From: Pontixanthobacter rizhaonensis | GTDB taxonomy: Bacteria > Pseudomonadota > Alphaproteobacteria > Sphingomonadales > Sphingomonadaceae | DNA length: 64,000 nucleotides | Assembly (NCBI RefSeq): GCF_012972675.1 | Contig: NZ_JABCRE010000003.1 | Location: forward strand, 620,001-684,000 | Reading direction: 5' to 3' | Shown: positions 1 to 7,607 of the stretch, in pieces | Layout of the letters: each line of letters starts with the position of its first letter | How positions within the stretch are numbered: position 1 is the first letter of the stretch | Translations under genes and position numbers: made by a program | Notes under the pieces: model-generated | Seen by the model: only the letters and a program-made list of their open reading frames with translations | Told to the model about the DNA's origin: nothing | Databases searched by the model: none

Positions 1-1008
1 ACGCAAGGCCAATACCCATCAGAACAATCGTCAAAATGACGTCCAAAGCTATCGGTGCCGGCACAAAGCTGGCAACAATCGCAATCGCCAGCATCGCCAG
101 TAAGACGGGAATGGCACCTGATCTCGGCAATGCATTGACCAAAGACGCGCTGTCAAAATCCATCGCGACAACGGCGCCCATCATGGCCGCGAGAAACATC
201 ATCGGAACGGTAATCAAGCCAATGAAAAACAGATTTCGCAAATAATTGCGAGCAAACCATATCAGCGATCCCACCAGACCATCCGGTGCTTGCTGATGTA
301 TGTCAGACCCCAGTGACTTGCCAATCCAGGCAGTCAGGCCGCGCGTCTCTGAAACCTTCGCCAGATTGGAGACGCCGTCCTTGGTGAGCTGCGTCTCTTC
401 CACCAGCACATATCGGCATAGCAAAGGGACAATCAACAAAACCAGCAGCACCGTCAGGATAAGCTTGGTCAATGCAATGTGAAGCGGAAGCAGTGTGAAG
501 CTCATCGTCACCACAATGATATTAAGCGTTGGCGACGCAATCAGCGCGGATAATGTGGTTTCCAGCCGCATTCGGCCAGCATGAAGCCCCAAGGCAATCG
601 GCGCTGCACAATTGACACAGACACCAAGCGGCGCACCGATCACCGCCCCTAAGGCCGCATTGGCAAAGCCGTTTTCAAAGGAGCGGGTCTTCACCAAAGA
701 AAGCAGGGTAAGCGCTACGGCGCCAAACAGAACGCCAAAGGTCATACCTTTGACGTTTGTTGCAATCCAATTGCCGGTATTTGCGACGAAGCTCCACCAC
801 CGCGGACTATCGGGAAGAATATCAAAAACAATCTCGAAGGACAGGCCAGACAAAGGCGTATCTCCGCCCATGATCGCTTTTTCGTCAAGCGCAGGATATC
901 TGGAACCAAGCCAGAATGTCAGCACCAGTCCGATCAACACCGCAAGTGCGATCAGCGTTCTGTAATCACCACCACGGCGAAGGGATGGAAAGCCAATTTT
1001 ACCCATGC
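1..1008 (-). CDS. predicted permease, ArsP/YraQ-like (C-terminus outside window)
   Basis: I read this frame directly on the minus strand: it opens with ATG at 1008 and stays open for 336 codons to the left edge. The protein has one N-terminal membrane segment (about residues 17-34), then two clusters of hydrophobic segments separated by a hydrophilic linker. The segment GAPLGVCVNCAAPIALG, followed by a stretch ending in SALIASPTLN, resembles the conserved Cys-containing loop of PF03773-type permeases (ArsP_1/YraQ), whose substrates are mostly unknown. It is transcribed divergently from the peptide gene at 1243, with a 234-base gap. It might serve the peptide cluster, but nothing in the sequence demonstrates that. 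The family call is moderately sure; the substrate is unknown. Confidence 0.6.
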
Positions 1009-1242
1009 CAGACAACGCTATCACCCCTGATATCCGTCAAAGTTTCTCGATTCCCGCGACGATTTTACAGGAGCCAACCTGTACCCAATTGCCTGACCTG
1101 AGAACTCTCCACAAGAGCCAGCCGGCCGCAAAGTAGCAAAGCGTGCGAATAGAATACAAAAAAGAGCCCGCTAACTTTGCCATTGTTCTGTTGTTGCAGT
1201 CCGTGTAGAGACTGATGTCATAAATATTTAGGGGTGAATTTT
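1009..1242. promoter_or_regulatory. divergent intergenic region carrying the peptide-cluster promoter
   Basis: This gap separates the permease from the plus-strand peptide cluster, so promoters for both must lie here. A strong ribosome binding site, AGGGGTG at 1230-1236, stands 6 bases before the peptide ATG at 1243. A TTGCAG at 1194-1199 could be a -35 element, followed by an AT-rich stretch (CATAAATATTTA, 1219-1230), but the spacing is not ideal. I saw no clear operator. Confidence 0.4.
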
Positions 1243-1386
1243 ATGGCTGCTGAGAAAACAAACAATGCTCAAGGCACAAAACGTACTTGGACGAAACCAA
1301 AGATCAATTCCAATGTTCCGGTGAATAGAACCGAGAGCGCCGTAGTTCCGGTTAGCCAACAAGAAGACGGCTTTTATCAGTCTTGA
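1243..1386 (+). CDS. lasso-type RiPP precursor peptide, 47 residues
   Basis: This 47-codon gene (ATG 1243, TGA 1384-1386) has a strong SD and directly precedes the maturation genes. The leader holds WTKPKI at residues 16-21, matching the YxxPxL-type motif that lasso B1 proteins bind. The C-terminal half is T30-E31-S32-A33-VVPVSQQ-E41-D42-GFYQ-S47. The last residue is Ser, as in paeninodin, whose HPr-kinase-like enzyme phosphorylates the C-terminal Ser; a similar kinase lies two genes downstream. The core boundary is uncertain. The usual Thr at -2 would make Ser32 the first core residue and put Glu41 at position 10, beyond the known ring sizes of 7-9. Cleavage after Ser32 gives Ala1/Glu9 and a 15-residue core. 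That the gene is real and is the substrate is an inference from position, RBS and motif. Confidence 0.8.
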   Translation: MAAEKTNNAQGTKRTWTKPKINSNVPVNRTESAVVPVSQQEDGFYQS

Positions 1387-1410
1387 CGCACTAGCGGCCG
1401 AACGGACATT

Positions 1411-2013
1411 ATGCAGGCATTAGCCCGCATCCCGCCAGTAAAAAAACCAGGGACTATACGCGATCTAGGCTCGGCCGACGTCACGGCTTTGGCCAGTGCT
1501 GTCGGCCAGCTCTCTGAGGCTGTTTGGGCCGGACAGGATAGTTGCAAGGAAAATGACTTTCCTGTCTTGGGCAAGACCCGTCATATTGTCTTCCGCTTCA
1601 TTCGCCATAATCGCGATCCGCAAGATTTCTATTCCAACAGAATATGGGATATTTGGCGGCCCAAGCTTTTACCTGTGATGGAGCAAGTGACCGCCGGTTA
1701 CAGGCACCGCGAGACAGTCTATCCCAAAGTCATGTTGGCTCGCCTTCCGGCAGGTGAGCGCATCGGGGCGCATAGCGATGGGCAAGGATCGCACGCCTAT
1801 ACGCACAAAATCCATGTGCCGCTGATCAGCAATCCGGATGCGATATTCACCGTGGGTGACACCGCGCAGCATTTGGAAGTCGGCAGAGCTTACGAGGTCA
1901 ATAATATTGTCCATCATAGCGCTATCAATCGGGGTGATGAGGACCGTATTCATTTAATCTTTGAACATTTTGATCAATCCCGCGCCTATCAGCAAACCGG
2001 CGAGGAAGGCTGA
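1411..2013 (+). CDS. aspartyl/asparaginyl beta-hydroxylase-like 2-oxoglutarate dioxygenase
   Basis: The 200-residue protein belongs to the Asp/Arg-hydroxylase cupin family (PF05118 type), which uses Fe(II), O2 and 2-oxoglutarate. The C-terminal two thirds show the active-site pattern: H121-S-D123 as the HxD pair, H132 and H135 in THKIHVPL, H169 as the distal iron ligand in IVHHSAINRG, and R179 in DEDRIHLIF for 2-oxoglutarate. It starts 24 bases after the peptide gene and is probably cotranscribed with it. A 2-oxoglutarate enzyme (CanE) hydroxylates the lasso peptide canucin A, so hydroxylation of the precursor here, for example at Asp42, is a reasonable guess. The SD before ATG 1411 is weak, which suggests translation from the operon message. 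Confidence 0.8.
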   Translation: MQALARIPPVKKPGTIRDLGSADVTALASAVGQLSEAVWAGQDSCKENDFPVLGKTRHIVFRFIRHNRDPQDFYSNRIWDIWRPKLLPVMEQVTAGYRHRETVYPKVMLARLPAGERIGAHSDGQGSHAYTHKIHVPLISNPDAIFTVGDTAQHLEVGRAYEVNNIVHHSAINRGDEDRIHLIFEHFDQSRAYQQTGEEG

Positions 2014-2017
2014 TACC

Positions 2018-2977
2018 ATGCCGCACTTCCAGCACCGAGCTCATGGGCTTAATTTTCAGTCCGATTTCGAGCTGGCAGGCTTGATTGAAGAGGCATTTGC
2101 AGAGCCCGATGTGCTGGTCCGCTTCGGATCGGTGGAGCCCCATCTCGAAGCGCACCGGCAGGGGAAACTCATGCGCTATCGCGGTTGGGAGGCATCAAAG
2201 AGCCATTTCCTGCTAGAGCTTGATCATATCGCCAAATATCTGGTCACTGGCGGCAATCACATCCTGGTTGAGAAACACCCAGACGCTTCGCTGCACGATG
2301 TGATGGCCTTCTTCACCGGCTCCGCACTCACCGCATTATTGCAGCAGCGCCAATTGTTCACTTTGCACGCCAGTGCGGTTCAAACTGCGCAGGGTGCGGT
2401 TCTGTTCATGGGGAAATCCGGAGCGGGCAAATCAACCTTGTGCCGGGCCATGCAAAAACGCGGCTTTCCGATGATATCTGACGATGTTTCAGCGATCACA
2501 TTTGATGATGATGGCACAGCCACCATGTTGCCATCCTCGCCCACCACTCGGCTATGGGGCGATTCAATTGACGGGCTCGGAGAGCAGCGAGGCGTCAACC
2601 GCAAGCTGCGCGCCGAACTGGACAAATATTTGGTTCCCGCAGAATCCTTCTGCAATCAGCCCTTGCCGATCCATAAGATATTTTCCCTTAGCACGCATAA
2701 CCGCCCGACAATCGATATCCAGCCGCTGCAATCAGCTGAGAGTTTTCAGGCGTTATCGCTGTTCACATTCCGCAAGAACTTTTACCTTGGTCAGGAGCTT
2801 GGGCCGGTATATTTTGAATCGGTGACGAAACTGGCCCGCTTGGTGAACGTCGCCGGGATTGCCCGCCCAGCAAAGCCGTTCCTCATTCATGAACTGGCGG
2901 ATGCCGTTACCCAGCACATAGCCCCGCCGCCGCACGCTTGTAGCCCGTCCGTTAGCCCCGCACACAGCACGGCATAA
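2018..2977 (+). CDS. HPr kinase-like peptide kinase (lasso tailoring type)
   Basis: I place the start at ATG 2018 rather than the in-frame ATG at 1961, because 2018 follows the hydroxylase stop by 4 bases and has GAGGAAGG about 8 bases upstream. The 319-residue product carries an HprK C-terminal kinase core: LHASAV (116-121), the Walker A GKSGAGKST (132-140) and SDD (154-156). It lacks the N-terminal regulatory domain of true HprK/P, and no phosphotransferase genes are nearby. Shortened HprK relatives in lasso clusters phosphorylate the C-terminal Ser of their peptide, as shown for the paeninodin kinase. The precursor here also ends in Ser, so Ser47 is the predicted target. Kinase fold is nearly certain; the substrate is inferred. 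Confidence 0.85.
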   Translation: MPHFQHRAHGLNFQSDFELAGLIEEAFAEPDVLVRFGSVEPHLEAHRQGKLMRYRGWEASKSHFLLELDHIAKYLVTGGNHILVEKHPDASLHDVMAFFTGSALTALLQQRQLFTLHASAVQTAQGAVLFMGKSGAGKSTLCRAMQKRGFPMISDDVSAITFDDDGTATMLPSSPTTRLWGDSIDGLGEQRGVNRKLRAELDKYLVPAESFCNQPLPIHKIFSLSTHNRPTIDIQPLQSAESFQALSLFTFRKNFYLGQELGPVYFESVTKLARLVNVAGIARPAKPFLIHELADAVTQHIAPPPHACSPSVSPAHSTA

Positions 2978-2981
2978 TACG

Positions 2982-3803
2982 ATGTCGATAGTCTGGCTCG
3001 CCTCTTATCCAAAATCCGGCAACACGTGGGTTCGGGCTCTGCTGACCAATTATCTGCACACCGAACAGTCTCCCGCCAGCATTAATGCGTTGCTGGGCAA
3101 TTCCATCCATCTCGACAGGTATCTGTTCGACGAGACAATGGGAATTGCGTCCGCCGAAATGACGGATGGCGAAATCGCCAGCGCAAGACCGATCTTCCAC
3201 GAAGAACTGGCAAAGCAGAGCAGCGGCATAACTTTCATCAAAACGCATGACGCATTTGGCTATCCGCCCTCTGATGGGCCGCTGTTCCCTGCGGCATCAG
3301 GGTACAAAGCCATCTACATCATCCGCAATCCGTTAGACATAGTCCCATCCTTTGGTCATCACCAAGGGCAAGAACCGGATGCGATCATCGCTTTCATGAC
3401 AGATACCGCCAGCAAGTTACCCGGCGGCAGTGGACAATTCGGCGAGCATTTGGGCACTTGGGCTGACCATGTGACGGGTTGGACCGAACAGGATGTATTG
3501 GAAACGCTCATTGTGCGATACGAAGATCTCATCGCTGATACGGTTGCCACTTTTGAACGTATCGTGCGTTTTAGCGGATTGGAAGTTGATATCGCACGGG
3601 CACAACGAGCAGCGCATAATGCAGATTTTGATACGCTAAGACAGAACGAACAGCGGGAAACATTTCGCGAAAAGCGGCCATCGGCACAATCTTTCTTTCG
3701 CGAGGGACAGGCCGGTACCGGCCGCCAGAAACTGACCGAAGCACAAATCGGCAGGGTTGTTGAAAAGCATCGGGATTTGATGTTCCGTTTCTCCTATGAT
3801 TGA
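2982..3803 (+). CDS. PAPS-dependent sulfotransferase
   Basis: This 273-residue protein is a soluble sulfotransferase (PF00685 type) that transfers sulfate from PAPS to a hydroxyl. The 5'-phosphosulfate loop is YPKSGNTW (9-16), the catalytic His lies in KTHD (87-90), the 3'-phosphate contact is IRNPLDIVPSF (114-124), and FFREGQAGTGRQK (238-250) matches the second PAPS-binding segment. All key elements are present, so the enzyme should be active. It starts 4 bases after the kinase stop. In this setting Tyr45, a Ser of the peptide, or a sugar added by the GT8 enzyme could be the acceptor; the sequence cannot choose between them. Confidence 0.85.
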   Translation: MSIVWLASYPKSGNTWVRALLTNYLHTEQSPASINALLGNSIHLDRYLFDETMGIASAEMTDGEIASARPIFHEELAKQSSGITFIKTHDAFGYPPSDGPLFPAASGYKAIYIIRNPLDIVPSFGHHQGQEPDAIIAFMTDTASKLPGGSGQFGEHLGTWADHVTGWTEQDVLETLIVRYEDLIADTVATFERIVRFSGLEVDIARAQRAAHNADFDTLRQNEQRETFREKRPSAQSFFREGQAGTGRQKLTEAQIGRVVEKHRDLMFRFSYD

Positions 3804-3866
3804 GGCAGAAACAATCGGCGGCAAACGCATAATCCAATTATCGGCTACACATATGGGGAGAGCATA

Positions 3867-4145
3867 GTGAAGTTAGAAATCGAAAGCACAGTGTCTCACG
3901 ACGACGCTGTTATTTTCTCTGATCTCGACAACAATATCGTGATGATGAACGTCGAAAACGGGGAGTATTACGATTTTGACGAGATCGCGTCCTATATTTG
4001 GCGAAAGCTGGATGAACCCATTATTATCAAACAATTATGCGCTGATCTGTGCGACGCATTCACTGTCGATGCAGCCACGTGCCAGGCTGACACTTTGGAA
4101 TTCCTGGACGATTTGCTGGGCCGCAAACTGATTGTTACCCATTGA
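3867..4145 (+). CDS. PqqD-like leader-recognition protein (lasso B1)
   Basis: The 92-residue protein starts with GTG at 3867 behind GGGGAG at 3853-3858. It shows the PqqD/RRE pattern throughout: DLDNNIVMMNVENGEYY in the first half, IASYIWRKLDEP in the middle and FLDDLLGRKLIVTH at the end. RRE proteins clamp the leader peptide as an extra beta strand and present it to the B2 protease and C cyclase. It cannot be a PQQ biosynthesis gene, since pqqA, pqqC and pqqE are absent. The leader motif WTKPKI of the upstream peptide is the expected ligand. Confidence 0.9.
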   Translation: MKLEIESTVSHDDAVIFSDLDNNIVMMNVENGEYYDFDEIASYIWRKLDEPIIIKQLCADLCDAFTVDAATCQADTLEFLDDLLGRKLIVTH

Positions 4146-4163
4146 GCATATGGCGCGATCGCA

Positions 4164-6077
4164 ATGCCCTGCTGCGGCTCACAACTTGAACGCGCCGCAG
4201 TGACAGCGATAGGCGGAATATATCCCCGCGGTTCAGGCTGCGGACGGAGCCCGATCAAGAAGATGACGGGTGCCTTTTGCGATTTGGGGCTCAGCAATAC
4301 TGAGGTCTGGCCAACGGAAATTCCGCAGACACCAGCGAGCCCGCGCCCCGTTTTTGGCACCTTTGCCCTTCCGAGAAGCGGCTCAAAGGCAGACGCTAGC
4401 GCCCGTTACTGTGACGAAAATAGCGGCATGGAAATCGCCGCTGATGCACGCATCGACGATCAAGAAACCTTGCTACGTCTGCTCGATCTGCCGCCTGGCC
4501 AAGCGTACACTATGGCTGCTGGTGACCTGATCCTGCACGCCTACCGGAAATGGGGCGATGCATGCCCGGAATACCTGATCGGCGATTATGCCTTCGCGAT
4601 ATGGGACCCCGGTAAACGGCGATTGTTCTGTGCGCGTGACCATATCGGGGCGCGGTCATTCTTCTATCAGAACACCCCGGATGGCTTTACCTTCGCCAGC
4701 GATATTCGCGGGGTCCTGGCCGCCAGTGAGGAACCCTGTCCGCTTAACGAAGACTATCTGGCCCACAGCCTTCTTTCGGGGAATTTCTACTCAAAGCAGC
4801 AGACCTATTATGAAGGGGTGAAGAAATTACCGGCAGGGCATAGCCTTTCCGTCGATTCTGACGGTGTAGAATTGCACCGCTATTGGGATCCGCGCGCCGT
4901 GGCACCTATCAGCTATCCAAACGACGCATCCTATGCCCAAGCTCTCAGGGATTTGCTGGGCAAAGCGGTTGAAGACCGTATCCGAACTGATCAAAGTCTG
5001 GGTGTCCATATTTCCGGCGGGCTCGACTCCTCTGCCATCGCGCAGATTGCGGTCCAGCAATTGCATTCTCAAAACCGTGATCAGCCACTGGGCCTATCGT
5101 GGCAACCGCCAGTAGACGAAACACAGGCAACAGGCCCGGAACACAGGCTGATTGCCGCCCTTCAGCAGCAGACCGGGCTGCAAGTCGATTACGTAGTGCC
5201 TGATACTGACGGGCTGTATGCCATGTTCCTGCGCGACGGGACACGCGAACCTTGCGGGCGCACATTGGTCAATGAGGATGCCATCCAACAACACGCTGCC
5301 GCGAACAATTTGGGTGTGATCCTTTCGGGCTGGGGCGGTGACCAATCCATCTCCAATAATGGGCGGAGCTATTATCCTGAACTGTTATTATCCGGTCGCT
5401 GGATAACGCTGTTCCAAGAACTGCGATTGAAGGGGCGCCGCGGCTTTAAAGCCTTATGGTCAGAAACCATCATGCCCGCCTTTCTTCCATCTGTCTTGAA
5501 CCGCTATGCCAATTGGAAAATCGGCAAGCCGAAACGCACGCGGCAAATGCAATCCTACATTCATCCAGATTTTCAAGCCAAGATGAAGCCGGAGAAGCCC
5601 GAGAGCTATAGTTTTCGCAGCGTGAGAAAGAGCCAGATCCAGCAGATGGATGATGGTCTCGTTACGCGGCGATTGGAGGCATGGGCCGCGAATGGCCGAC
5701 CGCACGGCATTGAGTACCGGTACCCTCTGCTCGATCGCAGAATTACAGAATTCGCGCTGGCCATACCCAGCAGCCAGTTCAAACGCGGGAAATGGAATCG
5801 CTGGATTTTTCGCAATGCTATGCGCGATATTCTGCCAAAAGAAATCTGTTGGAACCAAAGCAAAGCGGAACACCAACGGATAGACGCCTTGCTGGAACCG
5901 TTCTTCGAGACGATCGAGCGGATCCGGCAAGAATTACAATCAGGGGATTTGACCACCAGCCGCGGACATTATGTCGATATGCCTCGATTGATAGACTGTA
6001 TCGAACCAAGCAGGCTCAAGGCCGGGCAAGCCTATGGAAGTGTCCAAAACACTTTGAAGTTGCTTGATCTTGGTTGA
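4164..6077 (+). CDS. asparagine synthetase-like lasso macrocyclase (C protein)
   Basis: The protein has an N-terminal class II amidotransferase-like domain (to about residue 210) and a C-terminal ATP-pyrophosphatase domain with the P-loop SGGLDSS at about 284-290. Lasso C proteins adenylate a Glu or Asp side chain and join it to the core N-terminus. Two starts are possible. ATG 4164 gives 637 residues with an odd prefix MPCCGSQLERAA; GTG 4200 begins MTAIGGIYP, which fits the family start better. In neither case does a Cys follow the initiator, so glutaminase activity is not expected, as in other lasso cyclases. It lies between B1 and the GT8 gene in the same operon. Confidence 0.88.
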   Translation: MPCCGSQLERAAVTAIGGIYPRGSGCGRSPIKKMTGAFCDLGLSNTEVWPTEIPQTPASPRPVFGTFALPRSGSKADASARYCDENSGMEIAADARIDDQETLLRLLDLPPGQAYTMAAGDLILHAYRKWGDACPEYLIGDYAFAIWDPGKRRLFCARDHIGARSFFYQNTPDGFTFASDIRGVLAASEEPCPLNEDYLAHSLLSGNFYSKQQTYYEGVKKLPAGHSLSVDSDGVELHRYWDPRAVAPISYPNDASYAQALRDLLGKAVEDRIRTDQSLGVHISGGLDSSAIAQIAVQQLHSQNRDQPLGLSWQPPVDETQATGPEHRLIAALQQQTGLQVDYVVPDTDGLYAMFLRDGTREPCGRTLVNEDAIQQHAAANNLGVILSGWGGDQSISNNGRSYYPELLLSGRWITLFQELRLKGRRGFKALWSETIMPAFLPSVLNRYANWKIGKPKRTRQMQSYIHPDFQAKMKPEKPESYSFRSVRKSQIQQMDDGLVTRRLEAWAANGRPHGIEYRYPLLDRRITEFALAIPSSQFKRGKWNRWIFRNAMRDILPKEICWNQSKAEHQRIDALLEPFFETIERIRQELQSGDLTTSRGHYVDMPRLIDCIEPSRLKAGQAYGSVQNTLKLLDLG

Positions 6078-6131
6078 TGCGCAGAAAATTGCTCTCCGCT
6101 GCAGATAGCCACATCAGAAAAACCAAACCCC

Positions 6132-7055
6132 ATGGCACAAACGCAGGAAATCAGCATCAGCACCAACCAACACAATTACTGCATTGCCACCGTAACCAGC
6201 GACAATTTTTTACCGGGCACAATTGTCATGCTGGATTCGTTTTTGCAGCACCATAAGCAATTTTCTGGCGACATCTGCATCATCCACAATGGACTGAGCG
6301 AGCAATCCCGCGCCATTTTGGAGGCACATTTTGAATCTTTGAAATTCAAGTCCGCAGGCCATCAGCTGACAGAGGCCGTGGATCGTTTGACCAGTGCATA
6401 TCCCGGGATGAAATCTCGCCAAGCGCGCTTTCTCTCGGTCGAAATGTTCGCATTAACCGGCTATGATAAAGTCCTGTTCTGCGACAGCGACTTGCTCTTC
6501 CGGGGATCCATCGCCAGTTTGTGGGCGCATGACAGCGCAGTGGTCTGCTGCGGGGATGGTGCATATTATCGCGGGTTCGGGCGTGACCCGAAAACCTTCA
6601 CGGAGGTTGCGCTCGATGCTGCAGCTGATGTTCTACAGACGCCTTTCAATGCCGGTTTGATGCTGGTGGATCGCGGCCAATGTTCGGCCGATAATTACGC
6701 TGCCATTATCCGCCGTATCTCGCCGGAACGATGGCAGAAAGTCCGCACGGGACATACCGATCAACTCCTGTACAATCTGCACTTTGCTGACCGTGCCACG
6801 CTCGTCAGCCCGGCCTATAACTACCTGCTTGCCTATGGGGACGCTATTATCGAACAGTCCGGCACGACGCTTTCGGACGCCGCGGTGCTCCATTATAACG
6901 GACCCATGAAACCGTGGCTGCCCAATTCGATTTTGGCAGGGTTTCGGCAGAGCCCGATGATCGTCCGATCAACCCAGCTATGGAGCACAGCCTTCCACGA
7001 CTTTCTCAAACGATCTGTGCTGGGCACAGTCGGCGTTGGCCGCTCCGGCAGCTGA
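6132..7055 (+). CDS. glycosyltransferase family 8 protein
   Basis: The 307-residue product has the GT8 (glycogenin/LgtC-like, PF01501) layout: the metal-binding DSD in VLFCDSDLLF (DSD at 118-120), FNAGLMLV (172-179), HTDQLLYN (208-215) and HYNGPMKPW (254-262), which supplies the second metal ligand. GT8 enzymes are retaining transferases using UDP-sugars. It has no membrane anchor or signal peptide, so it acts in the cytoplasm. Its place between the lasso cyclase and the B2 protease suggests it glycosylates the peptide or a group already added to it. A role in lipopolysaccharide is less likely at this site but cannot be excluded. Confidence 0.85.
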   Translation: MAQTQEISISTNQHNYCIATVTSDNFLPGTIVMLDSFLQHHKQFSGDICIIHNGLSEQSRAILEAHFESLKFKSAGHQLTEAVDRLTSAYPGMKSRQARFLSVEMFALTGYDKVLFCDSDLLFRGSIASLWAHDSAVVCCGDGAYYRGFGRDPKTFTEVALDAAADVLQTPFNAGLMLVDRGQCSADNYAAIIRRISPERWQKVRTGHTDQLLYNLHFADRATLVSPAYNYLLAYGDAIIEQSGTTLSDAAVLHYNGPMKPWLPNSILAGFRQSPMIVRSTQLWSTAFHDFLKRSVLGTVGVGRSGS

Positions 7056-7121
7056 CTATGGGTCCTGGTCAGGTGCACATGGCAGGTTGCCCGGCGGGAT
7101 ACAGGGCGATAGCGTGACACT

Positions 7122-7607
7122 GTGTTAGCCAAATTCAAACAAAAATGCGCCACCGCCATCAGCCAGCCACCACTGTTCTTTCTATGGCTGGCGCCTGCGT
7201 GGGTGCTGCTGGGAATCTGCCGACTGATTATCAACACTACCCCGTTTAAGCACTATGCCCATCGATTGGGCGTGTTGGATGGCACAGCCCCGCGAACGCC
7301 GCTCATCACGCACAGGCAGGAAGCACGCGCGCGAATCATCAGCAGCGCCATCAAGATCGCCGCCAAATATTCTCCATGGGAAGCCAATTGCTTTCCCCAA
7401 GCCATGACGGCCCGGTGCATCCTTGGCCTATATAGCATCCCCTATGCGCTATTTTTCGGGTTGCGCAGAGACACCCATAGCAATGGAAATAGCGCTGCGG
7501 AGAGCGCCCTAAAAGCACACGCATGGATCGTAAGCGGCCCCGTCATTGTCACAGGCGGGGCGAGTTTTGGCCAGTATCAGACCGTCGGTTGCTTTGTTTC
7601 AGAGTAA
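7122..7607 (+). CDS. lasso peptide biosynthesis B2 protein (leader peptidase)
   Basis: The 161-residue protein, starting with GTG at 7122, resembles the transglutaminase-like lasso B2 family (PF13471). These cysteine proteases remove the leader peptide. The nucleophile region is ANCFPQAMTARCIL with Cys90, and the His lies in KAHAWIV (His133). I could not find an Asp at the usual distance after the His; the segment reads SGPVIVTGGASF. The N-terminal 30 residues are hydrophobic (LFFLWLAPAWVLLGI) and may attach to the membrane. It closes the operon. No ABC exporter, isopeptidase or TonB receptor gene follows, though these often accompany lasso genes. Confidence 0.85.
   Translation: MLAKFKQKCATAISQPPLFFLWLAPAWVLLGICRLIINTTPFKHYAHRLGVLDGTAPRTPLITHRQEARARIISSAIKIAAKYSPWEANCFPQAMTARCILGLYSIPYALFFGLRRDTHSNGNSAAESALKAHAWIVSGPVIVTGGASFGQYQTVGCFVSE

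Noticed and set aside
2018-2977. HPr kinase/phosphorylase of carbon catabolite control
   Set aside because: The regulatory N-terminal domain and neighbouring PTS genes are absent and the gene sits within a RiPP operon.
3867-4145. PQQ biosynthesis gene pqqD
   Set aside because: No pqqA, pqqB, pqqC or pqqE is near; the RRE fold is shared by lasso B1 proteins.
4164-6077. Ordinary asparagine synthetase (AsnB)
   Set aside because: No N-terminal catalytic Cys follows the initiator in either start model, and it is flanked by PqqD-like and B2 genes, so the lasso cyclase reading fits better.
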